Shown here: positions 9,755 through 18,544 of the stretch, in pieces | How positions within the stretch are numbered: position 1 is the first letter of the stretch | Layout: the number at the start of each line of letters is the position of its first letter | Assembly: GCA_010672165.1 (NCBI GenBank) | Contig: JAAHHN010000030.1 | Span: 1 to 42,618 of the forward strand | Origin: Spirulina sp. SIO3F2 | GTDB lineage: Bacteria > Cyanobacteriota > Cyanobacteriia > Cyanobacteriales > Spirulinaceae | Direction of reading: 5' to 3' | DNA: 42,618 bases | Notes under the pieces: model-generated | Seen by the model: the letters and a program-made list of their open reading frames with translations, nothing else | What the model was told of the DNA's origin: nothing | Databases searched by the model: none | Made by a program: the position numbers and the translations under genes

Positions 9755-12700
9755 ATGCTGCTTCGTCTTACTCCATTCTGGTCAGCCTTGGGCTGTCTTG
9801 GGATGTCCTACCTGTTGATGGCTCCTGTAGCTGCACAAGTTACGCCTGCCCTCCATACTCTTCCCACTGACACCACAGTGGATAATTCTGGTGCAACCAC
9901 ATTGGTTAAAAATGGCACTGTTGAGGGAACTAACCTCTTCCATAGCTTTACACAATTCTCGCCTGGCACAAAAAACGTCACATTTGACTTTAACCCCAGT
10001 CTAGGAATTGAAAACATTTTTGGGCGTGTTGTAGGGAGTAGCACGCCATCAAATATTGATAGCTTGATTTCTGCAAGTCAGACCCCTGTCAATATTTTTC
10101 TAATTAATCCCGCAGGCATTATTTTTGGAGAAAATGCACGTCTTGATCCAGGAATTTCTTTCTACGGTAGCACCGCCAGCAGCATCACATTCCCTGATGC
10201 TGAATTTACAACGGTGAACCCAACATCTACTGATCTACTTTCAATGAAAATCCCTACCGCCTTGCAGTTTACAGGCTCGCCTGGTTCGATCCGCATCGAA
10301 GGGACAGGACATTTGTTGAGTGGTGGTTCGCAACAACTGGTTGATTATTCGATAATACCTGATCCTATCATTGGTTTTGAAGCTAGCCCAGGGAATAATA
10401 TTGGGCTACTCGGTAATGGGGTCACTTTTGATGGGGGAAATGTTGTGGCTGACGGTGGTACTCTTGACATTGCTAGTCTTGGCCCCAATAGCACAGTTGG
10501 TATTACTAAAAACACAAATTTTGGTTTTGATTACACAACCGTTAGCCAGTTTTCTGACATTACACTCAACAAAAAAGCCTCAATTGATGCCAGTGGTGAT
10601 ATAGGGGGTTCAGTTCGAGTCTACGGCAACAATATTACGCTCTCTGAAGCTGCCAATATTTTTGCATTTACTGAAGCAAGTGGAACAGGTGGAACTGTTG
10701 AGGTTAACGCCGCCGGAACACTTGGCATCAGAGGCTTTGATGGATCAATGCCGAGCGGGATTTTTACTAAAAACACTAATCTTTCACTAGGTGGCGGGGG
10801 TGAAGTTGTTGTTCAAGCCAATGTGCTGAACCTCAGTGGCGGGGGTCAGATCTGGAGTGGAAATTTTAATTCAGGGCTCAGGGGTGGGGATGTTTCTGTT
10901 ACAGCAAATAGCCTCAACATTAGCGGTGACAATAACGTTGGACTATTTGGGCGGAGTGGAATTTACGCTGTGGCTCAGAGTGATAATGCGGGGGGGGATC
11001 TGAGTATTGTCGCAAACAATATTCAACTTGCTAATGGTGCAGCACTCAAAACCGAAACGTCTCGAAAAGGTAATGCCGGTCAGATTGACTTAACTGTAAC
11101 TAACTCAATTTCAGCCAATGAGTCTAGTCAGATTTCTAGTAGTACTTTTGGAGCAGGACATGCAGGAAATATCACGGTAAACGCCACTCATTTATCCTTA
11201 GGTGGAGCCAGTGTACTGACAGCACAGACACAAGATACAGGAAATGCAGGAATCGTTAATCTAAATTTAAGTAATTCATTGCTTCTTACAGACGGTAGTC
11301 AAGTCTCCACCTCAACCCGCGGAGACGGTAATGCAGGTGATATTAATGTTGCTGCAAACTCAATTTCTTTGTCCGGTGTAGCACAAGAATCTAGTGCGAT
11401 TAGTTCCAAAGTAGCGTTTAATAATGCGTTTGGAAATGGTGGTGATATTGACATTCAAACTCAAGCGTTAAGCCTGTCTGGTGGAGCACAAATTGCGTCT
11501 GACACGATTGGAAAAGGAGACAGTGGCAATATCACTGTTGAGGTGGCAGGCACAACAACTATAACTGGCATCGGTGTTAGAACGAGTGACCCTGACCCCA
11601 TCTCCAGCGGAATTGCCAGCCAGGTTAGTCAAGGAGGCTCAGGGAGCGGCGGCTTTGTCAAATTTCGTAGCAGTAACTTAGAGATCAGTAATGGTGGTGT
11701 GATTACAGGGGGAACGGCGGGGAATGGGCCAAGCGGTTCAGTTACCGTCAATGTTGCTGATTCGCTCACAATTAGTGGCTCTCAGAACAGTAGAGTCAGT
11801 GCTATTTCTGCCCGCACCCGCACAGACCGAAATGCAGGCAATCTAGCTATTACAACAACCACCCTGCAAATCAGTGATGCAGGTGAAGTTACCGTCGCAG
11901 GCTTTAACGAAAATGGCCCCAGCGGCAACGCGGGCAACCTCAGCGTCAACGCCCGCTACATCAAGCTCAACAACAACGCCAGCATCACCGGCTCTACCAC
12001 CTCCGGCCAAGGCGGCAACCTCAACCTCAATGCTATGCATATCATCATGCTCTTTGATAGCGAAATCGCGACTACTGCCGGAACCGACAACCAACCCGGT
12101 GATGGTGGTAACATCACTATCAATGCCGCCACCGTCACGGGCCTCTTCAACAGCGATATTGCCTCCAACTCCTTCCAAGGGCGTGGCGGCCGCATTGTGA
12201 TCACCGCTCAGGGCATCTTCGGGCTAGAGTTTCGCCTCGCTCGTACTGCTGGCAATGACATCACCGCTATTTCTCTGGTGAACCCTGAACTCAACGGCGA
12301 AGTGGTTCTGAATACACCTGATATTGACCCCACCCAAGCTCTGATTGAAGTGCCTGTAGTCGAGTCCCCCGAGATCGTCGAGCGAGTTTGTCGGGTGGGG
12401 GTTGGGCATGGCCGTGATGGTGATGGTTCATTAAACGTTCAGGGTCGAGCCGTACCCAGTAGCCCGACAGACGCACCAGGAGTAGGGCGAATTCTACTGC
12501 GGGAACTGGATATCTCAGGGGAGAACCGCCATCTCTCCCAGACTCCGCGGCTTCCAGCCCCACAGCGTAGTGATCGCGATCGCCTGATTGCCCAGAGAAT
12601 TGGTCAGAATGCCCAAGGTCAACTGGCATTGACCGCTCAGGTTGCCAACCCAACAGCACAACCCTCAATACCCGTTTTGATTAGTGCAATGCAATGTTAG
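9755..12700 (+). CDS. Two-partner-secretion exoprotein (TpsA, filamentous haemagglutinin N-terminal domain)
   Basis: 981 residues. A signal peptide is clear (hydrophobic stretch, cut after APVAAQ near residue 28). The next ~130 residues match the TPS domain: PALHTLPTDTTV, NLFHSFTQFSPG, the FDFNP...NIFGRVVG region and INPAGIIFGENA, the cyanobacterial form of the NPNGI motif. The rest is Gly/Asn/Ser-rich beta-helix repeats (GNAGDINVAANSISL, SGNITVEVAG and similar). The family is exported by Sec and crosses the outer membrane through a TpsB partner, here the next gene. Likely role is adhesion or surface display, which is inference. The start is 5 bases after the PEP-CTERM gene. Confidence 0.9.
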   Translation: MLLRLTPFWSALGCLGMSYLLMAPVAAQVTPALHTLPTDTTVDNSGATTLVKNGTVEGTNLFHSFTQFSPGTKNVTFDFNPSLGIENIFGRVVGSSTPSNIDSLISASQTPVNIFLINPAGIIFGENARLDPGISFYGSTASSITFPDAEFTTVNPTSTDLLSMKIPTALQFTGSPGSIRIEGTGHLLSGGSQQLVDYSIIPDPIIGFEASPGNNIGLLGNGVTFDGGNVVADGGTLDIASLGPNSTVGITKNTNFGFDYTTVSQFSDITLNKKASIDASGDIGGSVRVYGNNITLSEAANIFAFTEASGTGGTVEVNAAGTLGIRGFDGSMPSGIFTKNTNLSLGGGGEVVVQANVLNLSGGGQIWSGNFNSGLRGGDVSVTANSLNISGDNNVGLFGRSGIYAVAQSDNAGGDLSIVANNIQLANGAALKTETSRKGNAGQIDLTVTNSISANESSQISSSTFGAGHAGNITVNATHLSLGGASVLTAQTQDTGNAGIVNLNLSNSLLLTDGSQVSTSTRGDGNAGDINVAANSISLSGVAQESSAISSKVAFNNAFGNGGDIDIQTQALSLSGGAQIASDTIGKGDSGNITVEVAGTTTITGIGVRTSDPDPISSGIASQVSQGGSGSGGFVKFRSSNLEISNGGVITGGTAGNGPSGSVTVNVADSLTISGSQNSRVSAISARTRTDRNAGNLAITTTTLQISDAGEVTVAGFNENGPSGNAGNLSVNARYIKLNNNASITGSTTSGQGGNLNLNAMHIIMLFDSEIATTAGTDNQPGDGGNITINAATVTGLFNSDIASNSFQGRGGRIVITAQGIFGLEFRLARTAGNDITAISLVNPELNGEVVLNTPDIDPTQALIEVPVVESPEIVERVCRVGVGHGRDGDGSLNVQGRAVPSSPTDAPGVGRILLRELDISGENRHLSQTPRLPAPQRSDRDRLIAQRIGQNAQGQLALTAQVANPTAQPSIPVLISAMQC

Positions 12701-12757
12701 GTGGGAACGGTGAAGAGTCCATCCCTGGTGAACAGAGCAACAGGAGCTGTAACCACA

Positions 12758-14557
12758 ATGCGAATTTATCAATGTACTGTGCTGGGTCTTTTGTTGCTCA
12801 TCAGTTGTCCGGAGGGGGCAAGCGCCAGCGAAACGGTCAAGTTGTCCCAAGCACAACCGCCATCTCCTGGCGATCGCCCTCCCAGCCCACTGCCTGAATT
12901 GCCCCCTCGTCCAGAGGACATTCAACCCCCAGGATTTGAACAGGGTGAACCCACCCTGTCTGCCACTGACAACTGCGCGGTGAATACGGCCACTACCCCC
13001 GAGCAAATTCTGGCGGCTATCGAACACACAACGAATGCGCCTCCTGAGGGGATTGAGATTCCAGCGATTACAGGCATTCGCTTTGTGGGTAATCGTGCCT
13101 TTAGCGACCTCCGTTTGCAGAAGCATGTTGCTGATCAAACCGATGGGAAAACGGAGTTTACCTTTACGGAGCTAATCGCGATCGCTCAAATCATCACCAG
13201 TTTTTACAACGAAAAAGGCTACGTTAACACCTGGGCAACCGTTCCTGAACAGATTGTCGATGCCCAAGGTCGAGTGGCGATCGCCATTATTGAAGGCGGC
13301 ATTAGTGAAATTCATCTCAGTCGCCCCAAAGCGGAACATCGCCTGAATAATGCCTATATCTGCGATCGCCTTGCTTTAGCCACACGCCCGTTGCAACTGG
13401 ATCAGCTCCTCGATGCCCTGCGTCAGTTGCAACTTAACCCCTTGATTCAACAAATCAACGCCCAACTCCGCCCTGGCATTTACGAAGAGAGCAGTATTCT
13501 GGTTGTAGAGGTGATCGAAGCGCCGAGTCTTCAGGTTACCGCTGGGCTTGACAACGGTCGTCCCCCCAGTGTGGGCACTCAGCGCCGCCTCATACAACTT
13601 TCCGAAGGCAATGTCAGTGGCATTGGCGATCGCTTGGCGCTCACCTTCAGCAACACAGCGGGGAGTAACAACTTGGATGCCCGCTACACCTTACCCCTGA
13701 ATGCACGAGATGGCACCTTGAGCCTGACCCTGAGCAAGGGGGCAAGTAAAGTGATCGAAGAACCGTTTGACTATTTGGACTTGCAGGGTGACTCATTCAT
13801 GTGGGAGTTGCTGTTTCGCCAGCCTCTCGACAAAAGTGCCCAACATGAGGTGGCCTTAAGCCTTGGGCTGGGGCATCGCTTTAGCCAAACCTCAATTCTA
13901 GGATTTAACTTCCCCCTCTCTGAGGGTGCAGATGATGAAGGACGTTTGCGCGTCACGACGCTGACCTTCGGTCAAGACTGGACAAGGCGAAGTGATCAGG
14001 ACTTTTTGTCCTTGAGATCGCGCTTGAGTCTGGGGACAAATGCCTTGGGTGCAACGGTGAATCCAACTGCTCCTGACGGGCGATTTTTCCATTGGCAGGC
14101 CCAAGGCACTTGGCTCCATCGCTTCCCGAATCGGAGCCAACTCCTGGTACAAGGCTCATTACAACTGGGCGATCGTCCCCTTTTAGCCCAAGAGCAGTTC
14201 ACGCTGGGGGGGTTAGGAACTGTGCGTGGCTACCGCCAGGATGTGGTCTCGCGGGATAATGGGGCGTCACTATCATTGGAGTATCAACAGCCGCTGCTGG
14301 GAGATTTTAGTGATCGCTGGGGTTTACTCTCTCTGGCGACTTTTGCCGATTGGGGTGTAGGTTGGCAGTCCGCTCAACGGGATGAGAAAGCCTATCAAAC
14401 CCTTGCATCTTTGGGTTTGGGTCTGCTCTGGAGCACACCGTCAGATTTGACGGTGCAAGCTTATTGGGGCCTGCCGCTGATAGAGGTGGACAGCCGCGAC
14501 AATACACTTCAGGAGCGGGGCTTTCATTTTTTGGTGCAGTCTCGATGGGACTTTTAA
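12758..14557 (+). CDS. TpsB outer-membrane transporter (ShlB/FhaC/HecB family)
   Basis: 599 residues from the ATG chosen here. It has an AGGAG box 11 bases upstream, and a signal peptide begins at MRIYQCTVLGLLLL; an in-frame GTG at 12701 would put 19 polar residues before it. A Pro-rich linker is followed by a POTRA domain (ITGIRFVGNRAFSD...) and a 16-strand-type barrel with the conserved loop motif LGGLGTVRGYR. It ends in Phe (LVQSRWDF), the usual outer-membrane beta-signal. It should secrete the TpsA protein encoded 57 bases upstream. Confidence 0.92.
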   Translation: MRIYQCTVLGLLLLISCPEGASASETVKLSQAQPPSPGDRPPSPLPELPPRPEDIQPPGFEQGEPTLSATDNCAVNTATTPEQILAAIEHTTNAPPEGIEIPAITGIRFVGNRAFSDLRLQKHVADQTDGKTEFTFTELIAIAQIITSFYNEKGYVNTWATVPEQIVDAQGRVAIAIIEGGISEIHLSRPKAEHRLNNAYICDRLALATRPLQLDQLLDALRQLQLNPLIQQINAQLRPGIYEESSILVVEVIEAPSLQVTAGLDNGRPPSVGTQRRLIQLSEGNVSGIGDRLALTFSNTAGSNNLDARYTLPLNARDGTLSLTLSKGASKVIEEPFDYLDLQGDSFMWELLFRQPLDKSAQHEVALSLGLGHRFSQTSILGFNFPLSEGADDEGRLRVTTLTFGQDWTRRSDQDFLSLRSRLSLGTNALGATVNPTAPDGRFFHWQAQGTWLHRFPNRSQLLVQGSLQLGDRPLLAQEQFTLGGLGTVRGYRQDVVSRDNGASLSLEYQQPLLGDFSDRWGLLSLATFADWGVGWQSAQRDEKAYQTLASLGLGLLWSTPSDLTVQAYWGLPLIEVDSRDNTLQERGFHFLVQSRWDF

Positions 14558-14717
14558 GTAACATTTAACATTAGGTGTATTTGCTTGCGGTCAGCCCTTT
14601 GGTCACTTAACCTAAGCGTTAGTTTGTATCGATGATGGTTGATGAGTTCCTGTTTTCAGGGACTAAAGGGTGCATCGCATTTTCTCGAATTGTAGGGATA
14701 GTCTCGGGTGGTAAAGA

Positions 14718-17621
14718 ATGCAGCGATTCAGGGTTGTTCGATGGTTACTGCTAGTTGTTGGGGTTGCACTGTTGATGGTGGGGGGGCGATCGCTGTCTGC
14801 CCAGTCTGTTATAGCGATTCAGTTTGAGCCTCAGTTAGCGGTGGAGCAGGGGCGATTGGTGGAAGAAATTGTCCAGGCTTCGGAGTCTGAGCTTTTTGAT
14901 GAAGCACTTGACTGGATTATTGCGGCAGAGCAAAGCTATCAGCAAGGGGATTTCATCGCTGCCAGTGCCAAAATTGGTGAAGCCATTCATCAGCTCAAAG
15001 CCCTCTCCCCAAGCGTTGATCAGCAAGACATGTTGGCGCTAAGTTTGGATCTTTCTGGCGCAATTTCTTTTGATCGTAGTCAGTTTGCTGAGGCATTAAT
15101 CGCTTGGCAAGAGGCGGCTGATATATACGATGTCTTGTCTGGGACTGAGGCGAAGGATCATTTCCGTCAGAATTTAGTTAATCAGGCCCGGGCACTGCAA
15201 AGTAATGGTCAATTTGAGCAGGCTTGTGAGACGCTGCTGCGGAATGTTGATCTGGAGAATTCTAGTTGTGAGGCGGTCAGCAGGGCGATCGTTCAATATC
15301 AAGATGGAGGAAATCTAAAACCGAATGAAGCTGTTATTATCGATCGGCTTATTCATCATTTGGCAACAGATTTGATTGATGTCCACACACGCTTGAATTT
15401 AGGGGATGTGTTGCGCAAGGGGGGATATTTTGAGGCAGCGATGAAAGTCTTAGTAGACCTCAAAGAGACGGCGTTTGAGTTATCTACGGAAGACCAGGGT
15501 GAGATTTTATTAGCTTTGGCGAATACAGTGCGATCGCAGGGTGATTCACAGCGTGCGCAGGCCGCAGCTAGTTTGGGAATTCAGTTCTCAGCCAATTTTT
15601 GTCCGAGTCTGAATAATATCAAACAATCAGGGGATTGGCCTGGGTTCTATAACACAGCAATTGATGCTTACAATGCCATTTATGAGACTTTTAGCTGGGA
15701 GAGTGAAGTGGGTCTCAAGGCATGGATTAGCTGGGCAAACTTGAAACTTGCCCTCAAAGGTCTTGACAAAAAAACAATATTTATGCACTCATTGACACCT
15801 GCTCAATTGAGTAATCCCCGTTTGCAGGAGAGCCTATTAAGTTATGCGCAACTCCTTCGCTGCTATGCCCAGGCAGTACGAGATGCAGGTAATCCGAAAA
15901 GCCCCAAGGCAACCCCTCTAGCGTCGTGGCAAAGACTGTTTCTAGATTATTTGCAGCAAGCAACGAACTTGGTTGAGACGATCGTTGCCACCAATCAAAT
16001 CCAAGGCAACACTCAATTTCTGTCCTATGGCTATGGTTACTTAGGTGAATTCAAGGAGTTTGAATATAATACGTTGAATTCAGCGAATCTCGCTCGCAAA
16101 AGTGAATTAGAGCAATCCCCATTACTTATTGCAGCACGAGGCTTAACGCAGCAAGCATTGGAACACGCAGGTGATTCAGCACTATTGCGTTATCAGTGGC
16201 TCTGGCAGATGGGGCGAATTCTACGCCTAGCGCCACCAGAAAAATCAACATTTAAGGCATTAGACTATTACCAATCTGCCTATGCTGCCCTACAAAGCCT
16301 ACGTAATAATTTGGTGGCGTTTAATCAGTCGATTCAATATGATTTTCGAGATCGTGTTGAGCCATTGTATCGGGAATATGTTGGTCTGCTATTAGAGACA
16401 GAGGAGCATCAGAAAAGCATTCAACAGAAAAACCTCAAAGAGGCAAGAGATGTGATTGAAACCTTGCAACTTGCAGAACTCGAAAATTTTTTTAGAGATC
16501 GATGCACAACCTTCACCAAACAATCTGTTGCCGACTTTGATCCTCATGCAATTGTTATTTATCCTGTAATTTCTCAAAAGAGCTTGACAACAATCCTAGA
16601 ATTGCCCAACCAGGACAATCTTGTCTCTAAAACATATCATTTTGGTAAAGATAGTACCTTTGAAAATGTTCAAAGCTTTGAGGCAGGGGTGAATGATCTT
16701 ATCGAAAAAGTATCACTGGGAGATGCATCCTTTAGTGATCTAGAGCAAGCATCTGAAAAAATATATGATTTTGTTCTGAAGAAGAATCGGCAAGCTATTG
16801 AACGCAGTGGCAAGATTGAAACATTGATCTTTGTTTCCGATGGTGTACTCCGCAACTTACCTCCTGCTGTGTTGTTTGATGGTCAACATTTTCTCATTGA
16901 AAGTTACGCGATCGTAGTGAGTCCTGGACTACAGCTTGTAGACAATGCACCCAAGCCCGAGAAACGTTACCAGGCAATACTTGCTGGTGCGAGCAATGCA
17001 CCGAGCTTTGGGCAGCTTGACGAATTATCCAATGCAGTCGCAGAGATCAATGACATCCACACAATTCTCTCTGACAGTGGTCATCAAGTTTATCCTCTGG
17101 TTAACGAGGCATTTACCCGTTCGGGCTTAGAGACAGTCGTAGCGGAGCGATCGATCAATCTTGCACATTTTGCCAGTCATGCTCGCTTCAGCTCAAATCC
17201 AGATAATACGTATATTTTAGACTGGAGTGATAAAATTAGTACAAAGAGCTTAGAACAGCTACTGCGTGGCCAAGCCAATCTAACCGAAAATCCCCTAGAG
17301 TTACTGGTTTTGAGTGCGTGCGAAACAGCAACAGGAGACAAAAGAGCAACTCTGGGTCTTGCTGGTGTTGCCATCCGAGCAGGGTCGAAGAGCACAATTG
17401 CTAGTCTGTGGAAAGTCGCAGATTACGCGACCGCAGAGTTTATGAGACAGCTTTACGAGCAACTGACTCAATTTCCTGAAATTTCTAAAGCAGAAGCACT
17501 GCGGAGAGTACAAGTTGCGTTTTATCAACAAGGATTTAATGAGACAGAAGATGAAGAGGGGGAAATATACGATAATCCCTACTACTGGTCAGCATTTACT
17601 CTAGTGGGGAATTGGTTATAG
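14718..17621 (+). CDS. Secreted TPR-CHAT protein (caspase-like fold)
   Basis: 967 residues. An N-terminal signal peptide or anchor (WLLLVVGVALLMVGG, then LSAQS) is followed by helical TPR-like repeats to about residue 540. A C-terminal CHAT domain has the His-Cys dyad of the caspase-like clan: His821 (HFASHARF) and Cys868 (LVLSACETATG), followed by the usual GLAGVAIRAGSKSTIASLW. CHAT proteins are peptidases related to separase and caspases; the target here is unknown. It sits 160 bases after the TpsB gene, and TPR-CHAT genes commonly accompany TPS pairs in cyanobacteria, so a role in processing or controlling the exoprotein is plausible but inferred. It converges on the DUF928 gene with a 26-base overlap. 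Confidence 0.88.
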   Translation: MQRFRVVRWLLLVVGVALLMVGGRSLSAQSVIAIQFEPQLAVEQGRLVEEIVQASESELFDEALDWIIAAEQSYQQGDFIAASAKIGEAIHQLKALSPSVDQQDMLALSLDLSGAISFDRSQFAEALIAWQEAADIYDVLSGTEAKDHFRQNLVNQARALQSNGQFEQACETLLRNVDLENSSCEAVSRAIVQYQDGGNLKPNEAVIIDRLIHHLATDLIDVHTRLNLGDVLRKGGYFEAAMKVLVDLKETAFELSTEDQGEILLALANTVRSQGDSQRAQAAASLGIQFSANFCPSLNNIKQSGDWPGFYNTAIDAYNAIYETFSWESEVGLKAWISWANLKLALKGLDKKTIFMHSLTPAQLSNPRLQESLLSYAQLLRCYAQAVRDAGNPKSPKATPLASWQRLFLDYLQQATNLVETIVATNQIQGNTQFLSYGYGYLGEFKEFEYNTLNSANLARKSELEQSPLLIAARGLTQQALEHAGDSALLRYQWLWQMGRILRLAPPEKSTFKALDYYQSAYAALQSLRNNLVAFNQSIQYDFRDRVEPLYREYVGLLLETEEHQKSIQQKNLKEARDVIETLQLAELENFFRDRCTTFTKQSVADFDPHAIVIYPVISQKSLTTILELPNQDNLVSKTYHFGKDSTFENVQSFEAGVNDLIEKVSLGDASFSDLEQASEKIYDFVLKKNRQAIERSGKIETLIFVSDGVLRNLPPAVLFDGQHFLIESYAIVVSPGLQLVDNAPKPEKRYQAILAGASNAPSFGQLDELSNAVAEINDIHTILSDSGHQVYPLVNEAFTRSGLETVVAERSINLAHFASHARFSSNPDNTYILDWSDKISTKSLEQLLRGQANLTENPLELLVLSACETATGDKRATLGLAGVAIRAGSKSTIASLWKVADYATAEFMRQLYEQLTQFPEISKAEALRRVQVAFYQQGFNETEDEEGEIYDNPYYWSAFTLVGNWL

Positions 17622-18507
17622 GCTCATGGCTAATGGGTGTGTTCTGTAAAATTGCCAAATTCTCAAATCCGGGAAAGCGTGATTCCAAGAAAAGACTCCA
17701 AGAGGAAGACTCCTGACCTTGCTCTGCCAAAGTCTGAACCCAGTCATACCACAACTCTTCCTGTTGGTAGATCTGACTTCTTTGTTCCAAAGTCGTTGCT
17801 GCATTGAGTCTTGACTTCACTTCAGGTGAGATCGCAGTCGTTCGAATTCTGCCTTTGATGAGAACAGGAGTAATATCTCCATCTTCTGCTTCGCAGTTTA
17901 ATCTCAAAGACCACCGGTAAGTAGTTTCTGCTTGCCATTGCTCGGAGTTAATTAGCTCTGAATCGAGACGAATTCTTGCAAACGTTGGCGTTGGGTTATT
18001 CGGTGTAAATCGTAAGATCATCAGGTCTTCCCTACCCTTACCGTCTTGCAATTTAAATACCCCTTCCCTGACTGCACGATCTTGGGCTGTGTAGGGCAAA
18101 TAGAACCAAATACTTGGCTCTACATTGTCTACATTGTGGTAAGCAATGCTGCCAATTGCTTGATTTCCTTCTTCAAGGGCAGGAGGAATTAAGACAAAGG
18201 GCGCAATAGGGGTTTTTGGGCATTCACCACGTGTCCCACCTGGCCCAGGTGGAGCTTCTGGTGGTGCATCATTAGACGATTCATGGTTTGATGCCAGGAG
18301 AATTTGCCGTAGCCCAGATTGTGAGCGAGCAAGTGAGGGCAACGTTGTTCGTTTTGGACTATGTTTGAATGTGGAAGGCGGTAAACTTTCCAGATTCGAT
18401 ATTGTCTTTCGATCAGCATTAATTACATCCAGCCAGTGCAGATCGTTACTGGGGATCATAAGCAACAGTGATATGGAGAGAAGGTGAGAATGAGTGAACC
18501 GGGACAT
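17596..18507 (-). CDS. DUF928 family protein
   Basis: 303 residues from the ATG two codons inside a TTG. The N-terminus is weakly hydrophobic (HLLSISLLLMI), so it may be exported. The core matches the cyanobacterial DUF928 pattern: Pro/Gly-rich PPEAPPGPGGTRG, a CP pair followed by a Leu/Pro region, SIWFYLPYTAQD, FKLQDGKG, and YRWSLRLNCE, followed by an IKGRIRTT strand. The function of the family is unknown. It is last in a four-gene operon (sigma-like factor, DUF1822, CHAT-CHASE2, DUF928), 37 bases after the CHAT-CHASE2 gene, and this association is typical for the family. Confidence 0.8.
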   Translation of the reverse strand: MSRFTHSHLLSISLLLMIPSNDLHWLDVINADRKTISNLESLPPSTFKHSPKRTTLPSLARSQSGLRQILLASNHESSNDAPPEAPPGPGGTRGECPKTPIAPFVLIPPALEEGNQAIGSIAYHNVDNVEPSIWFYLPYTAQDRAVREGVFKLQDGKGREDLMILRFTPNNPTPTFARIRLDSELINSEQWQAETTYRWSLRLNCEAEDGDITPVLIKGRIRTTAISPEVKSRLNAATTLEQRSQIYQQEELWYDWVQTLAEQGQESSSWSLFLESRFPGFENLAILQNTPISHEPITNSPLE

Positions 18508-18544
18508 CAGCAAAGTTAAAAAACAACACTATTAAATCTATTGA